Source: Pseudo-nitzschia pungens | Taxonomy: Eukaryota > Bacillariophyta > Bacillariophyceae > Bacillariales > Bacillariaceae | Assembly: GCA_037355855.1 (NCBI GenBank) | Contig: CM074766.1 | Span: 2,542,001 to 2,606,000, forward strand | DNA length: 64,000 nucleotides | Direction: 5' to 3' | Position numbers and translations under genes: made by a program | Notes under the pieces: generated by a model | Seen by the model: the letters and a program-made list of their open reading frames with translations, nothing else | The model's database searches: none | Told to the model about the DNA's origin: nothing | Shown here: one piece after another, positions 19,850-31,624 of the stretch | How positions within the stretch are numbered: the first letter of the stretch is position 1 | Layout: each line of letters opens with the position of its first letter

Positions 19850-21138
19850 TCCCGTCTAATAATAAACTCGTTATGAAAAAATATTTCGTGCTGTATCTTT
19901 CTCGAAGAAAGAATTATTGCTTCGTCGTTTGTTGTTCCTAAAGAATTGCGACTCTCACTCGATGATGAGTTCTTTTTGATTGCTAAATGTTTGTGATTTG
20001 ATGGAGTGACTCTGCACCTTTTTTGGAACTACCCTCAAGATTTGGTACGGCGATGCCTCTAACCTCTTGTCTATCGACTATGGGGTTAAAGTGGTTACTA
20101 TTGGTGAAGGAGACGATATCCCCTGAGGTATTTTATCAATGCAGCTGGGTTCTTGTTGCGTGTGTTAAAGGAAAAATTCCTCGCTACCATCTCGGCATCG
20201 AATTTGTACATTATTATTTGGGACGGAAAAGATGAAACGGCGAGTGCGATGCTTTTTCGTGACGATAGTCGAATGTCGGCAAGCGATCAGAAATAAAAGA
20301 CTACATGAATGAATACGATAAAATAGCTCTATCGCTATATTTTGGTCGCTTTTGAAGCAGGAGGAGAAAAAAAGCTCTGATTCGAATCGAGTCGATCTAA
20401 TCAAATTTTGATTTTGGTGTTCTTTGTGTTCCACATGAATGCCACATGAATGCCAATGAAAAGCCTCCGACGGTTAATTTATAATAATAGAAAAAAGGAC
20501 GCGCCAAATTCGTAATAATCTTCGTCTTATGTGACACTCACATTACGTACACTTACGTAGCCTATGTAGTGTTGAAAGGTACGAATACGTACGTGGCCCG
20601 ACTTCAAAAAAAAGTAGTACAGTACTTCGTCTTACCTAGATCATACGCAATCTTACTGTACCGTAAGTTACTCGAAGGAATATTGACGATGTCTTTCGGG
20701 AGCTGATACCTGTTGCAGTCAAAAGGTAATATTGCTAACGATTAACGATAGTGCCGAAGTATTATCATAGAGGTACAGCTCATCTGCTCATGTGACCCAG
20801 ACCGAATAACAGTGAGCATTGAAGGGAGGAGCCTACAAACTATCAACGGATTGAAAACAGTTTTGATCTAGAGAAATTTCCGTGGATTGATTAGTGAAAC
20901 ATGTCATGACATCCCCGCCTCATTACCGCTCCGTTGTCGCGGTTTTCTTCTACCACAACAGATCTCAACAACCTACAACATACTGTTGCAAAGTGAACGT
21001 CGAAGAGTCTGTAGGATGTGATGGACACCCATGTTCAACGATTTCCTCCCCAGTTCAACAGATCCATTGCACCATGATATCAGAATAATATAGTCTTCTA
21101 TAAAGTTTCCTGCATCATTATGTATTTTAATAATCATT
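19850..21138. other. Gene-poor interval
   Basis: I see no convincing gene here. Open frames are short and without family motifs. The stretch 20515-20690 is rich in TACGTA/CGTACG/GTACCGTAA words like other intergenic parts of the window. Confidence 0.5.
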
Positions 21139-22524
21139 TTATCCTGTTCGTCCAACAACCTTCCAAGTCTTCTTGAAGTCTTCTGTCTCGATAACCAAAT
21201 ATCCCTCCACGGCACCGGGTTTCTGGGCCTTGAACTTCACCGTAAACAAAGTGTCTTCCTTTTGGCGGAGAGACCCTTCCGAAGGAGTAACAGTGAATTC
21301 TTTTGGCGTCTCCGGAGTGAAGGCTGCACGAAAATCAGCAAAACCCATGTAGGGATTCTGTGTGAAAGAATAGATTTGTAGTCATAACATGCCATTCCAC
21401 ACAATCGATAGGTTAAATTCATCGACAAACAAAATCCAGGCGTGAGAATCAAAAGTTATCTCTCAAAAATAAGTACTACTACTATTACGTTGTGTTGCAA
21501 ATGCACTTCAACAAACACGCACTTACCCTCAAGTTCATTTCATGTGTCGCAAATCCTGCGTTCATTTGCCCTACTAATTCGATGGTGCCTTCCACATCAA
21601 CGTCGGCAGAAACTGATCCAAAAGTTTCATCAAGGTCAAAGTCCTAAATTTTCTCCAACAGGAGTCATCACGGTGTCACAAACCATAGTATATTCTTGTG
21701 TTAGCGTACACTTGGAATGCAAGATTGGCAGCACTTCTTATACTAAATTGTAACTTGCGTAGTTCCCATACTTCAACCTACAGTGAGGCATGGCGATTCG
21801 AACAACTTACCTGATTGCGTTCTACACCGAAGGAGGCCAATTTTCTCCAGTCTTCATCGTCGTTTTGGTTGTTGTCAAATTCTTCTGTCATGAATCTTTG
21901 CTCTTTGCGTCTCGCCAAAACTTCTTGCTGGTTATGCCTGTCATTTTCCATGGATCAACAACGACGACGGTAAAAAGTTAGAGGGGCAGAAAGGTCTTTC
22001 CAAAACAAAATTGCTCTAGGCACCCTTGACTGCGTGCGTGCGTTTTGTATTAGTGTCACTCACCAATTTTCCAGTTGTTGTGCTCTGGAGGTATCCATTC
22101 CTTGCGCTCGCAGCGTATCGGCGTATCCGGTGTTGGTACCCCATGCATTCTTGGCACTCATAGCCTTGGACTTGGCCATTTGTGTCATATCGAATCCCTC
22201 CAGTTTCTTGTTGCCGTCTCCGGCGACACCCATCTGTCCGTCTCCTCCGTCGAACTCGTCGAATTCGACGTAGGAATCCCACGACCCGGGGCCAGCACGA
22301 TCGATCTGATCCTTGGCCATCATATTGGCTTCTCGAGATTCCTCGTCGGGATTGGGATTCGATTCTTCGATAGTCGGCCCTGCCAAATCTTTGGACAAGT
22401 CGTCGAGGTAGCCCATCAACGAAGTGGTCGACGACACCGGCGCTTTCAAAGGACAGAAGGCGGTTACCGAAGAGGATGCCTCGAAGAAAAAGAGGGTTGC
22501 AATGGCAACAGAAGAGAATTTCAT
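21139..22524 (-). CDS. Plastid-targeted protein with C-terminal Ig-like/MSP-type domain
   Basis: There are four exons on the minus strand: 22524-22064, 21937-21811, 21643-21527 and 21357-21139, all with GTRAGT/GTAAG donors or AG acceptors in phase, coding 307 residues. The leader MKFSSVAIATLFFFEASSSVTA ends before FCPLKAP, an ASAFAP-type site in which Phe follows cleavage, so import into the secondary plastid is likely. The middle is polar (QEVLARRKEQRFMTEEFDNN). The last exons read SVSADVDVEGTIELVGQMNA, NPYMGFADFRAAFTPETPKE, FTVTPSEGSLRQKEDTLFTV and a VEGYLVIETEDFKKTWKV strand pattern. This resembles an MSP/PapD/Hydin-like beta-sandwich. No enzyme motif is visible. The protein is well spliced and conserved in style, but I cannot name it; a role at the photosynthetic membrane is only a guess. 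Confidence 0.8.
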
Positions 22525-23211
22525 GGTGTCGGTGTTGGGAGTATTACTTTGTTTGTTGTTATTTTATGACGCAACTGTGGTTGCATAGGAAAAAGGTTGT
22601 GTTCTCTCACCTAGAAGTATTTTGTTTTCGTGACAGCGTCGAAGATTGAACGAGAAAGAAAGAAGATCATCAGAAGGCAAAATCACCCGTTGTCCGTGTA
22701 CGGCTACCAAGGTATGTACATGCATGTACCGTTGCATACGGGTATGAACCATTGTTCACACGTGCGTTTGCAATCTGTGCAAGGGAGAATCAATCAAAAA
22801 GGAAGAATAGGAAGAATGAATGAAAAACCAGTAGAACACTAAATATCTAGCACGCATCTGCGGCGCATCTTGATTTCTTTTTTGAAGCAATCGTGAAACT
22901 ACCGGTATCATCGTATCTGCATACTCCTATGTGGGTATCTATCATACGTATGTTACACATTCGAGCAGGCATTCGACGATCTTCGATCACGGTCGATTTT
23001 TACCGCTACTACCGTCGGTCTCGATTCACGCCATCATTTCGCATTAAGGTTACTTCTAGTCACCGGAAAACAGATTAGATCATCAAGACATCATCTGCAA
23101 AGCACGACAGTCGTAAACATCAGCACGGCACAAACAAACAAACAAACAAACAAACAAATCGTTGAACGTAGTCATCAGCTAGAAAGTTCGAAACTTGAAA
23201 TTCAATAAATC
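22525..23211. promoter_or_regulatory. Divergent promoter region with (AAAC)n tract
   Basis: The 687-bp interval lies between the start codons of the plastid protein (minus) and RPN7 (plus), so it must hold both promoters. An (AAAC)n microsatellite sits at about 23136-23158. No TATA box or named motif can be supported by eye. Confidence 0.45.
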
Positions 23212-24827
23212 ATGACCACTGAAGAGGCAAAGAGCGAGGCGAAGGTGGCATCCAAGCCACCGTCGAAGCCCAAGTTGGGGCAACCCTCGGCATCTGAGGA
23301 ATCGGCATCAAAATACCCAAACATGGAATTGTGTCAACAAATCCACAAGCTCGTAGTAAAGTCGGTGGGATCGGAGGACGGAACGTTGCAGACTGAAGTG
23401 TTGACCCGCATACGAGATGAATTGGAGAACCCCACGCTGTACGAATCCATCGAGGGCACATTGGGTGTAACGACGGGGATTTGGTCGGCTACGGATCTTG
23501 CTTCTCAGAAGGAAGCGAACCAAAAAACAGCGGAAGAACTCGAACAAAAAGTCGAGGAGGCCAAAGAATCCGCTGGCGATATGGAGGTGATGGATGCCCG
23601 AGTGGAACTCGCTCGTTTCGCGGCAAAGTCGTTGACGGAAGACGAAGCGCTCGAGGCCTACAAGAAGCTTCTGGATTTGCCAAAAATATCCAGTGGAAAA
23701 AAGATCGATGCCGTGATGGAATCCTCTCGGGTCGCATCCTTTTATGGGGATTCGAAAAAGTCCGCGGAATTTACTGACAGCGTAAGTATGGCAGACAGAA
23801 TGCGGTCACCCGACTTGACATGAACGGTAGATGGATCAAACTGCGACTTGAAGTAAAATTTGGTCGATATTAGATGGGGTGAATGACATTTGTGGCGCCT
23901 CCGAACAAGAGTATCGCACGACTTAAATGACTATGGGGGTATATCAGAGCACTCACGGGTAAAACGTTTTCTTTCTTCGTTTGAAATGGGTTTGTAGGCT
24001 CAAAAGATGGCCACCGAGGGTGGTGGGGGAGACTGGGACCGTCGCAATCGTCTCAAGGTCTATCGTGGTCTCCAGAGACTTTTGGAACGAGACATCAAGG
24101 GGGCAGCCGCCCTGTTGATCGACTGTATCGCAACATTTTCGTGCAACGAAATATGCTCCTATCAAGATTTCATCGTGTATTCAATTATGTCGAATCTTTT
24201 GCACCTTCCTCGACCACAAATCAAAGCGAAAATTTTGGATGGACCCGAAATCTTGTCGGTGGCAAATGATATTCCGGTTGTTGTAAGTTGACGGAAACTT
24301 TGTATTGATCGGGTCAAACGCTGGCACACAGAAGAAATGGCGCATCGTATGGAGTACTGCAGTCGTTCACTTTTCTATCGACCCTTGTCTAACGCTGAGT
24401 CTTGGTTTCCGGACTCTCTCTACAGATCAAATTGGTCCAATCCTTGTATGATTGTGACTACAAGTCCTTTCTGAACGCAATGGTAGAAGTGGAACCAATC
24501 TTGCAAGGGGATCGCTACTTCCAACCCCATCTATCATTTTGGATGCGGGAGCTTCACATTTTGGCATACAAGCAGTTTTTGGATTCGTACCAATCGGTAA
24601 CTCTACAAGCCATGGCCGACGCACTTGGGGTGAGCGTCGATTTCGTCGACTATCACGCGAGTCGTTTCATCGCGGCCGGCCGCCTATCAGCAAAGATTGA
24701 TAAGTACGGCGGAGTTATTTTAACGAATCGACCTGATTTGAAGAATGCGCAATACCGAGAAACAATTCAAAAGGGAGATTTGCTTCTCAATAGAATTCAG
24801 AAGCTCGCCCGTGTCGTCGACTTGTAA
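23212..24827 (+). CDS. RPN7: 26S proteasome regulatory subunit RPN7 (PSMD6)
   Basis: There are three exons, 23212-23781, 23998-24282 and 24426-24827, coding 418 residues, close to the usual RPN7 length. RPN7 is a PCI-domain scaffold subunit of the proteasome lid and helps place the RPN11 deubiquitinase. Diagnostic stretches are GGDWDRRNRLKVYRGLQRLL across the second exon, the TPR-like helices before it (ARVELARFAAKSLTEDEALE), and the PCI/winged-helix end: QSLYDCDYKSFL, FWMRELHILAYKQFLDSYQS, SRFIAAGRLSAKIDKYGGVI and QKGDLLLNRIQKLARVVDL. The first about 30 residues are a variable Lys/Pro/Ser-rich tail. All splice sites are canonical and the frame is unbroken. Its start faces that of the plastid protein gene. 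Confidence 0.95.
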
Positions 24828-25366
24828 CGACAATAAAAAAGGTTTCATAGCAATTTGAATGTATCTCAGCATTTATACATCGTATACCTGTAGTACAGCT
24901 ACCTGTGAAATCATATTCCGTCCTCCTTATTAGCTTGCGTACAACCCAGGAAGGTGACGCCAAGGATCTCTAGATTTCAGTAAAGCATTGAATCCCTTGC
25001 GCATTCTATCGGGGAATTTTCCTTTACAAGACAGATCAGAATACTTTTCGTTGTTTCAATAGCCGCGCCCGAGGCAGCGAGTTTTTAACAGTTAGCGTGA
25101 CATAAATTTACAAATAGACATCCGATTCCCCAAATCTGGATATTCCCCGCCGGCGATGCGCATTATTATCCCGTTCACAATTGTCAGATTGCAAATAGCC
25201 TCATGATGTGATTATCTGTCCCACGAACTCGAATAATTCATTCATTCAATCCCATGCATGCGATCCATTTTGCTTGGATGGATGGATTGGACACATCTTT
25301 TTTGAATTGTCGTCGATGTCTCTCTTTCGTCGGTTTCTTTCTCGTTCCGTCACAATGCGTGTTGGA
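24828..25366. other. Intergenic, no feature supported
   Basis: This interval between convergent genes contains only short, motif-free open frames. An AATAAAAAAGG stretch right after the RPN7 stop could serve as its 3'-end signal. Confidence 0.5.
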
Positions 25367-25856
25367 TTAATCTTCCTTTCTTCTCGCGAGTCGCGCCGAT
25401 CGCCTTCCCGCTGGCGTGAATACCGTTCCGGTCTTTTGGCTAATTGGCGTTCCGCTTTCCGTTACGGTAGCGGATTTCACGGGTGTGGCTTTGACCGGAG
25501 TCGACGCAACGAACTGCACCTTCACCGCTTCCTTCTTATTTGTTTCCGACGAAAATTTGGTCAGACCAAGAGCTATCACAAGTGCTACCAGGCCGATCTT
25601 TAGCGATGGGAAACGAGAAAAGAAAAAATAGGATGACGTGAATTCAATGTACGGTAGCGATGAGCGGGGGGAACAAAACGTTGTGACGAATGAGGGAACG
25701 AATGAATCATGCGTAGACCATTCAAATTTCACGTCGAGACAAACCCATACTTACAGCAATTCCCACGGGAATCTGGAGTTCCTTTGGAATGAGTTGATCC
25801 ATCTCTACAATAGTTGCAGTGGTGTTGTTCATCAAGAGGGTTTGAGGGCTCGCCAT
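25367..25856 (-). CDS. Small single-pass membrane protein, unknown function
   Basis: There are two exons. The first, 25856-25755 (34 codons), starts MASPQTLLMNNTTATIVEMD and ends at a GTAAGT donor. The second, 25597-25367, starts at IGLVALVIALGL after a CTAAAG acceptor. The product has 110 residues: a short N-terminal part, one hydrophobic helix formed across the splice junction (IPVGIAIGLVALVIALGLTK), then a Thr/Val/Pro/Lys-rich segment (VKATPVKSATVTESGTP) and an Arg-rich end (GRRSARLARRKED). I do not recognise a family. The intron lies inside the membrane segment and the frame is exact across it, which supports the model. Location in an organelle or ER membrane cannot be told apart. Confidence 0.68.
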
Positions 25857-26492
25857 TGTTTGAGTGATTCCAATTGGATTTCAGAGACGTCGATTTTTCT
25901 CGTTTTGATTATTTTTTCAAAAACACATTTTGGGAAAACACCGAAAAAATCTTAGGAAAGTTTCCCCTTCCATCGTGTACCAGTTTCACACGTACGTAAC
26001 CGAATTACTACCATCGTGCTAATATTAATACCGTTTGTGTCTGAAACAATAACGGCTACCAGAGGCATGCTCGCGCATCGTTTGACTTGTTCGTATTCTT
26101 ATTGTTCGTATTCTTATTCTTACTATGTACATAAGATATTGTGTGAACATACGTTTTACCACTGCAGCTCATTCAACGTACAACGTATGGGTACACGTAC
26201 GTACGTTGGGTATGATGAGCTGGTAAAAATAAATGTTGGGCCATCACATCAGAAATCTGCCTCCAACCTCCGAAGAAAGCTGTTGCGCACGAAGAAGGTA
26301 AACCTTATCGTGTTGGTATCACGTCTCGCGTCTCCGACCTCCTCCAAACAATTACCGTACAGGTAATCATTACGAAGTATTTCTTGTGCTACTAGCGCTC
26401 TGTGTTTTGCAGCGACTTGTTGATCATACCCCTCTACTCCGACATCGGATTTATCCGCACCAGTCCACGTACTCTTTGTATCAAACGAAATA
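25857..26492. promoter_or_regulatory. Divergent intergenic region
   Basis: This holds the promoters of the small membrane protein (minus) and the U2AF-like gene (plus). It contains TATTCTTATTGTTCGTATTC-type repeats (about 26090-26120) and an ACGTACGTACG word (26195-26206). Nothing coding is supported. Confidence 0.4.
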
Positions 26493-27820
26493 ATGTCAAC
26501 CGACGCTCACGGAAGACAGCGATCGAGGTCCCGGTCGCGTGAACGGGATACTCCCGGGGTGATTCCGCAACAACCAATGTATTCTGGCGCCGGGGGGCTT
26601 CCTCCGGTTGCGCCGTACGGGGGTCTAACGGCACCCGGTGCCATTCCCTCCCTTTCACACTTACCTGCATTATCGGTGAGTTTTCGATCAACTGGTTGCA
26701 TCGCGTCGAGGAATTTTGCATTCGCCTCTGACATGGATATTTTTGCTGTGAACATTATTTTTTGTGATCAATGCTGCAGAACGCGCACCTAGCTATCCAG
26801 GAAAAGATCAATCGGGAGTTATTCGTTGGGAACACACCGCCCGGAACCAGTGAAATGCTTCTCTTGCAGTTTCTGAACGGGGCGATGCGACGGGTCTCGT
26901 TGTGTGGTAAGCAAGAAACGCCGATTCTCAATTGCCGGGTCAACTCCAAGTTTGCCTTTGTCGAACTGGTAAACGCCGAAATGGCCAACAAGGCCCTGAA
27001 TCTGAACGGGATTCCCTTTCTGGGTGCTGTTCTGAAGGTCAGTCGACCCTCAAAGTATGCCGGTCCGCACGTTCCGGCTCAAACCTGGCAACAATTGACG
27101 GGACAATCCCTTCCCGCGGGGACGATTCTGGACGCCGAACAAGAGAAGATTACCCGGGAACTATTTGTCGGCAACACAACGCCGGAAATGACGGAACGAA
27201 TGCTGCGGGAATTCTTGGGGAACGCGATGGAGCAAGTGGGACTGAACGTGATGCCCGGAAATCCCATCACGGCCTGCCGCGTCTCGGGCAAATTTGCATT
27301 CGTGGAGCTGCGATCGCCGGAGGAAGCGGCGAATGCACTCAATCTGAACAACATTCCGTTCATGGGAGCCCAGCTGCGGGTAGGACGACCCTCGAAGTGG
27401 AACGGGCCTCCGGACAACCACGGCAACTGGGAAGATGTTTTGGCCAAGTACATGTCGGGCGAGCTGCAAGCAGGGAACACAGCACCGGGGCAGGGTGCAG
27501 CCGCCATGAATGCAAACGTGAGGGCAACCCGCGTGGTCGAATTGAAAAACATGGTGACGGAAGACGATTTGGCGGCGGAAGAGGAATACAACGATCTCAT
27601 CGAAGACACCCAACAAGAATGCAGTCAATACGGACAGTTGTTGAATGTGTTTATTCCAAAGAAGGGAGAAGTCGGTGCTACTAAGGTGTTTTTGGAATAC
27701 GCATCCACCGAGGATGCTTCCAAGGCAGTCAAGGCCCTGGAGGGTCGCACGTTTGATGGGCAAAGAGTTCAGGCTACGTTTTTCGACGAAACCAAATTCA
27801 TCAACAAGGACTTTGCCTAA
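26493..27820 (+). CDS. U2AF2: U2AF65-like splicing factor (two RRM1-type domains plus UHM)
   Basis: There are two exons, 26493-26675 and 26780-27820 (intron GTGAGT...CTGCAG), coding 407 residues. U2AF65 binds the polypyrimidine tract and recruits U2 snRNP. A short RS-like run (RQRSRSRSRERD) is near the N-terminus. RRM-a starts at about residue 73 (RELFVGNTPPG, FAFVELVNAE, NLNGIPFLGAVLKVSRPSKY). RRM-b starts at about 185 (RELFVGNTTPE, FAFVELRSPEEAANALNLNN, LRVGRPSKW). A third domain from about 311 (TRVVELKNMVTEDDL, FLEYASTEDASKAVKALEGR) has the Arg-x-Phe signature (RTF) of a U2AF homology motif. Both N-terminal RRMs look like RRM1 of human U2AF65 and like each other. The usual N-terminal U2AF35-binding Trp peptide is not evident. 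Frame and splice sites are clean. Confidence 0.88.
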
Positions 27821-29261
27821 AATTTGATCCGATCCGCAGCATGGTTTTCTCATCGAATTCTTTTCCATCGGTTTCGCCAGATCCAGTCGAAGAGGGATAG
27901 TAGAGTATAACATGCTTGGGTCGATCGACACCTTGTTCCGCACAATTCTATACCATCTAATACACCTTTGCCTGCCTGTCCGCTGCTGCTGCTGCTGCTG
28001 CTGCATCAATCGATTCACCCATTGTTAATTCTTTATTTATTGGAACTTTTTCATTTCCTTCTTTTTGCTTGTCGTGCACTTCCTGCTCTTCTTCCTAGGG
28101 TTGAAATCTGAAACACTAGCATGTTTTGTCGGAAACGATCAACTGACTCGCTATTGAAGCAAGGCGCAAGAAGGAAAAGGAATATGTCTTAACGTGCTTT
28201 TCTTTCGATCTCATTGACATTGTGTCTCTCGAAAGTTTACTAATAGACCGTTTACTTTTTTTGGTGATGGAAATTGCATATCATTCTTGAAAATCGAGCA
28301 TGGAGTTTGATACCAACATTGAAACGATCGCATGCATGAGCTTTCTGTAAAAGTAAGGGAGTACTAGAAGATACTACGAGTATTGTAGATACGTTCCGCT
28401 TTCATCTCTATTTGTTGTTGAATGCACAACCATCTGGATTTCTTGTGACACATACTCCGTAACGTCCTCGCGATCCTTTTGCATACTACTCAGGAGAGAC
28501 ACAATTGCCACCACAGCACATACTAGTACTACCACCTAGTAGTAGTAGTAGAAGTACTAGAAGTACTGGCTGCTGGGCACTAAACATACCAATGAGCATG
28601 AAGTAAGCTAGAGGAGGAGTCTTGCGGACAGTAACTTAGAAAAGACTTTCGGACATGGGGCTTGTTGTAACCGCTGGTCTGAGAGGACATGCAACTCTAG
28701 CATCCAGCAGCACTCTCTGTGCTGTTTTAATCAACGATTGATGAAACTCACTCAAAAGATTTCCCCTTCTACACTGTATGATATGTAGCGTTTTGTACCC
28801 ACGGTACGCACTTTCGATGACTTTCAGAAAGAATAAGAGACCCTTGAAAAAAAGACCGAAAAGCAAGACCGACGATAATCTTGGTAGAATTTTTTTTGGC
28901 GCCAAAGTAGAATACTTATGCTCTTTCCAAAAACACAATTAGTGTACAAGGTTAAATAATAAGACGAAGAACTAATACTTATTATGATACTCGTACGTTA
29001 TAGATAACCTTACCGTTGTGTAAAACCAAAAGATTCGAAAGAATTGTCGTCAAGACCATGAAAATATCATGTAGTAGTACGACCTAGAAACGCAAATCGT
29101 ATCATACTTCCCGGTTTCTTTGGATTGCGTTCATTTCATCGCTTCAAACGCAAGACCTCTTCTTTTCTCACAATTTCCAAACCCCATAACTAAAAAGCAT
29201 TAACTAGAACACACATAGTGTCGCATAATTTCGAAAGAACTCTTGAAACACGTGAAGAACC
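27821..29261. other. 1.4-kb intergenic region with (CTG)n-type tract
   Basis: A GCT/CTG trinucleotide run of seven units lies at about 27983-28005. AGTAGTAGTAGTAGAAGTACTAG lies at about 28538-28566. No gene is supported; the open frames are short and lack any recognisable motif. Confidence 0.5.
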
Positions 29262-30416
29262 ATGGACAAATTGAAAAAATACGTCATAACCATTTGCCAA
29301 GTCCTCTTGTTCCCGATTGCGTTTATCAAGCCCATGGGTGAAGTGGAGTTGTCGGATGACGAGCAACAACGTATGAAAGACGACATTAGCCTTGCGGAGA
29401 GGGTATTTCAGTCCTCCTACAGCAAATCCTACATTGCGTGGCGCCGGCGTCTTCTGTGGTCGGCGTTCTTTTTTTACGCGATTGGCGTTTGCGTCCGAAT
29501 CTCCAATATCCTTGAACAATGCGATGGCTTTTTCTCTCATTTCACCGGTAACATCTACCGGTGTTCCGAAGGAGACAAAATATATACAGCCCTCGGAAAA
29601 GTGACCATATTCAGCCAGCGAATTGCACCTTTTTGTTCTTTGGTTGTCATATTTTTGGGGGCGTGGTTTTGGACAGACTACAACAAATCAAGGAACGTCC
29701 TAGTGCCGGGTTGGTTGCTAACAATGCTTCTCTCGCTCTGGCCAATGGTAATCAGTTTGGATGCCGTCGTTCTGAATGGCAGCACTTTTTATGATAGAGT
29801 GCTTGTGAGCGCGGGCTATGCCTTGGGTATTTTGCCAACGCATTTGTCGATTATTGCTGGAATGACCAAGGGTTTCACACTCGTGTTTCAGTTTGCTCCT
29901 TCTCCTCTGTCGGGCGCTATGATCGTCTTGAGTTCCGTTTTCGCCTTGATCATTCCATTCACTGGTCTCTCGATCATAGCTCAGTTGCTGGGAGATTTCC
30001 TCCTTGCCGCAGGGTTCTCATTGATTGTCCTCGCCTCTTTCATCATCCTGTTTGGCGCGAGTCTCTTCACACTTCCTGTACCAATCTTTGGCTCGAGTGA
30101 ACACATCCAGAAATGCCAACGATTGCTTCGACTTTCCCTCGTCTGCCGCAGCATTGGGTTTTTACTCATTTTGGCTTGGGCTGTCAGGTGGTACTATTTT
30201 GCAAAAAACAAAATCGGGTTCATCACAGATTCAGACGTCTGGGTGACGCTAAAGTACATTGAGAAATTCGTGGATTACAAATCCATCATTGGGATGACAG
30301 TCGAGTTCATCGGCGGCATGATGTTCAACGCCGTTTTGTGGACCGACATCGCCGTTCACGTGGCTCGAAACGACGATATCAAGATGCAGAAAATGCAAAT
30401 GGATTTGTCCGTGTAA
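29262..30416 (+). CDS. Polytopic membrane protein, unknown family
   Basis: This 384-residue, intronless gene has about eight or nine hydrophobic helices (for example LLWSAFFFYAIGVCVRI, FCSLVVIFLGAWFW, WLLTMLLSLWPMVI, IIAQLLGDFLLAAGFSLIVL, IGFLLILAWAVRWYYF, IGMTVEFIGGMMFNAVLW). The first hydrophobic stretch (YVITICQVLLFPIAFI) could be a signal anchor. A charged loop (VELSDDEQQRMKDDISLAER) follows it. Short basic or acidic loops separate the other helices and the tail ends in IKMQKMQMDLSV. I cannot assign a transporter or channel family and see no pore, ATP-binding or redox motif. Base composition and codon use look like the neighbours. Confidence 0.75.
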   Translation: MDKLKKYVITICQVLLFPIAFIKPMGEVELSDDEQQRMKDDISLAERVFQSSYSKSYIAWRRRLLWSAFFFYAIGVCVRISNILEQCDGFFSHFTGNIYRCSEGDKIYTALGKVTIFSQRIAPFCSLVVIFLGAWFWTDYNKSRNVLVPGWLLTMLLSLWPMVISLDAVVLNGSTFYDRVLVSAGYALGILPTHLSIIAGMTKGFTLVFQFAPSPLSGAMIVLSSVFALIIPFTGLSIIAQLLGDFLLAAGFSLIVLASFIILFGASLFTLPVPIFGSSEHIQKCQRLLRLSLVCRSIGFLLILAWAVRWYYFAKNKIGFITDSDVWVTLKYIEKFVDYKSIIGMTVEFIGGMMFNAVLWTDIAVHVARNDDIKMQKMQMDLSV

Positions 30417-31624
30417 TGAATCCCCGCTTCCGCTTTTGTAATGAACAAACCGGCACGATGGGAAACAAAGCCGCAGAAACGTACGTCCCTGTCAGATTCA
30501 AATGAGATATCGACATGGGCCGTAGTTCTGGATTTGGAGATCAATGTTTGACGTAACACCGACAAAGGAAATGAAATCTATAGATATCTTTATATGCCTT
30601 TCTGCCTTGCCTTAGCTAAAGCCAGAAATTCTGTAGCCATATTGTCGTGTCTTCTAACTCATGGGTTGTAATAGATTCTGAGCGCTGCAAGCTTGTGTGT
30701 CGAGTTTGTCAAGACCAAACGAAACAAAAATCGCGATCGTATCATGCTACTACATGTAGTAATGCAGGCTATATTTGGTAACAAAATGCTCAGTGGAGAG
30801 TACCTGCGTTCTGTGAACCATTTCTACCCACCGAGTGTAAAGCCATCCTGCCAAAGGAGTTTCGTCGCTTCGACCGCATTTCGAGTGACTTACAAGGAAC
30901 AAGTCGAGTCGAGTGATGGCTTCGTTTCTCGGGTTGGCTCCTTTGCAATGCAATTCGGCCATTGTCTTCTCATAATTATGGCGCGACACGATCCACGATC
31001 CTTGCAAAAGAAAACGGATACGTTGGGGGCCAACGGTCTGACCGTCGACTATCGTTCGACGGTACAGGTCCGGTGGAGAAAACCGTTTGCGGATGCGTTA
31101 CAAGTTGGATGGTATTGTGGTAAGAAGGTTTTACTGTCCGAAACAGTTGGAATAAAGAACAGAATAAGCTCCCCCGACTCGGAAATTAAGGAAGTGGTTT
31201 TCATGTGACATGCGTGCATTACATAAATCTATACAGTAACGGATATATCATTTGTGGAGGGCGTCGCAGAAAAGTTTTCCGAAATCAACCAATCGCCAAT
31301 AGGCACATGGGCGCGCAATGTAAGCGAGATCCACGAGATGGAACAATCAAGGCTCGCTCAATGCCAATACTATCGAAAGGTAAACAGATCAATTCACATT
31401 CATCTTCAACGCAACGCTTGGAGTATAGGTACGACAAGAAAGGTTATACAAACTGCCCTTTGATAGAAACATCAAGCACTATAGAACAGTTGAAATCAAT
31501 CTGTGTCGACCTATCCAAAGCTAGCAACAACAATAAAGAACTGCTGAAACGGGCAAGCGTTCACCTGTTGGAGCCACAAGATAGTTGTACTTCTTGTGTT
31601 TTCCGTCAGACGGAAACAGCCACC
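30417..31624. other. Intergenic region upstream of the first giant gene
   Basis: Open frames run through 30693-31208 and 31205-31624, but their sequence shows no domain and no match to the flanking gene. The second is in frame with the giant gene, so a longer N-terminus starting at 31205 cannot be excluded. Confidence 0.4.

Noticed and set aside
22075..22569. Plus-strand open frames opposite the plastid protein gene
   Set aside because: The minus-strand gene has exact splice sites and a targeting leader; the plus frames are antisense shadows.
28636..28938. 100-residue minus-strand open frame
   Set aside because: It lies in a gene-poor interval and has no motif, no family resemblance and no splice partner.
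30693..31208. 171-residue open frame upstream of giant gene 1
   Set aside because: It has no recognisable domain, a different frame and no splice signal joining it to the downstream gene.
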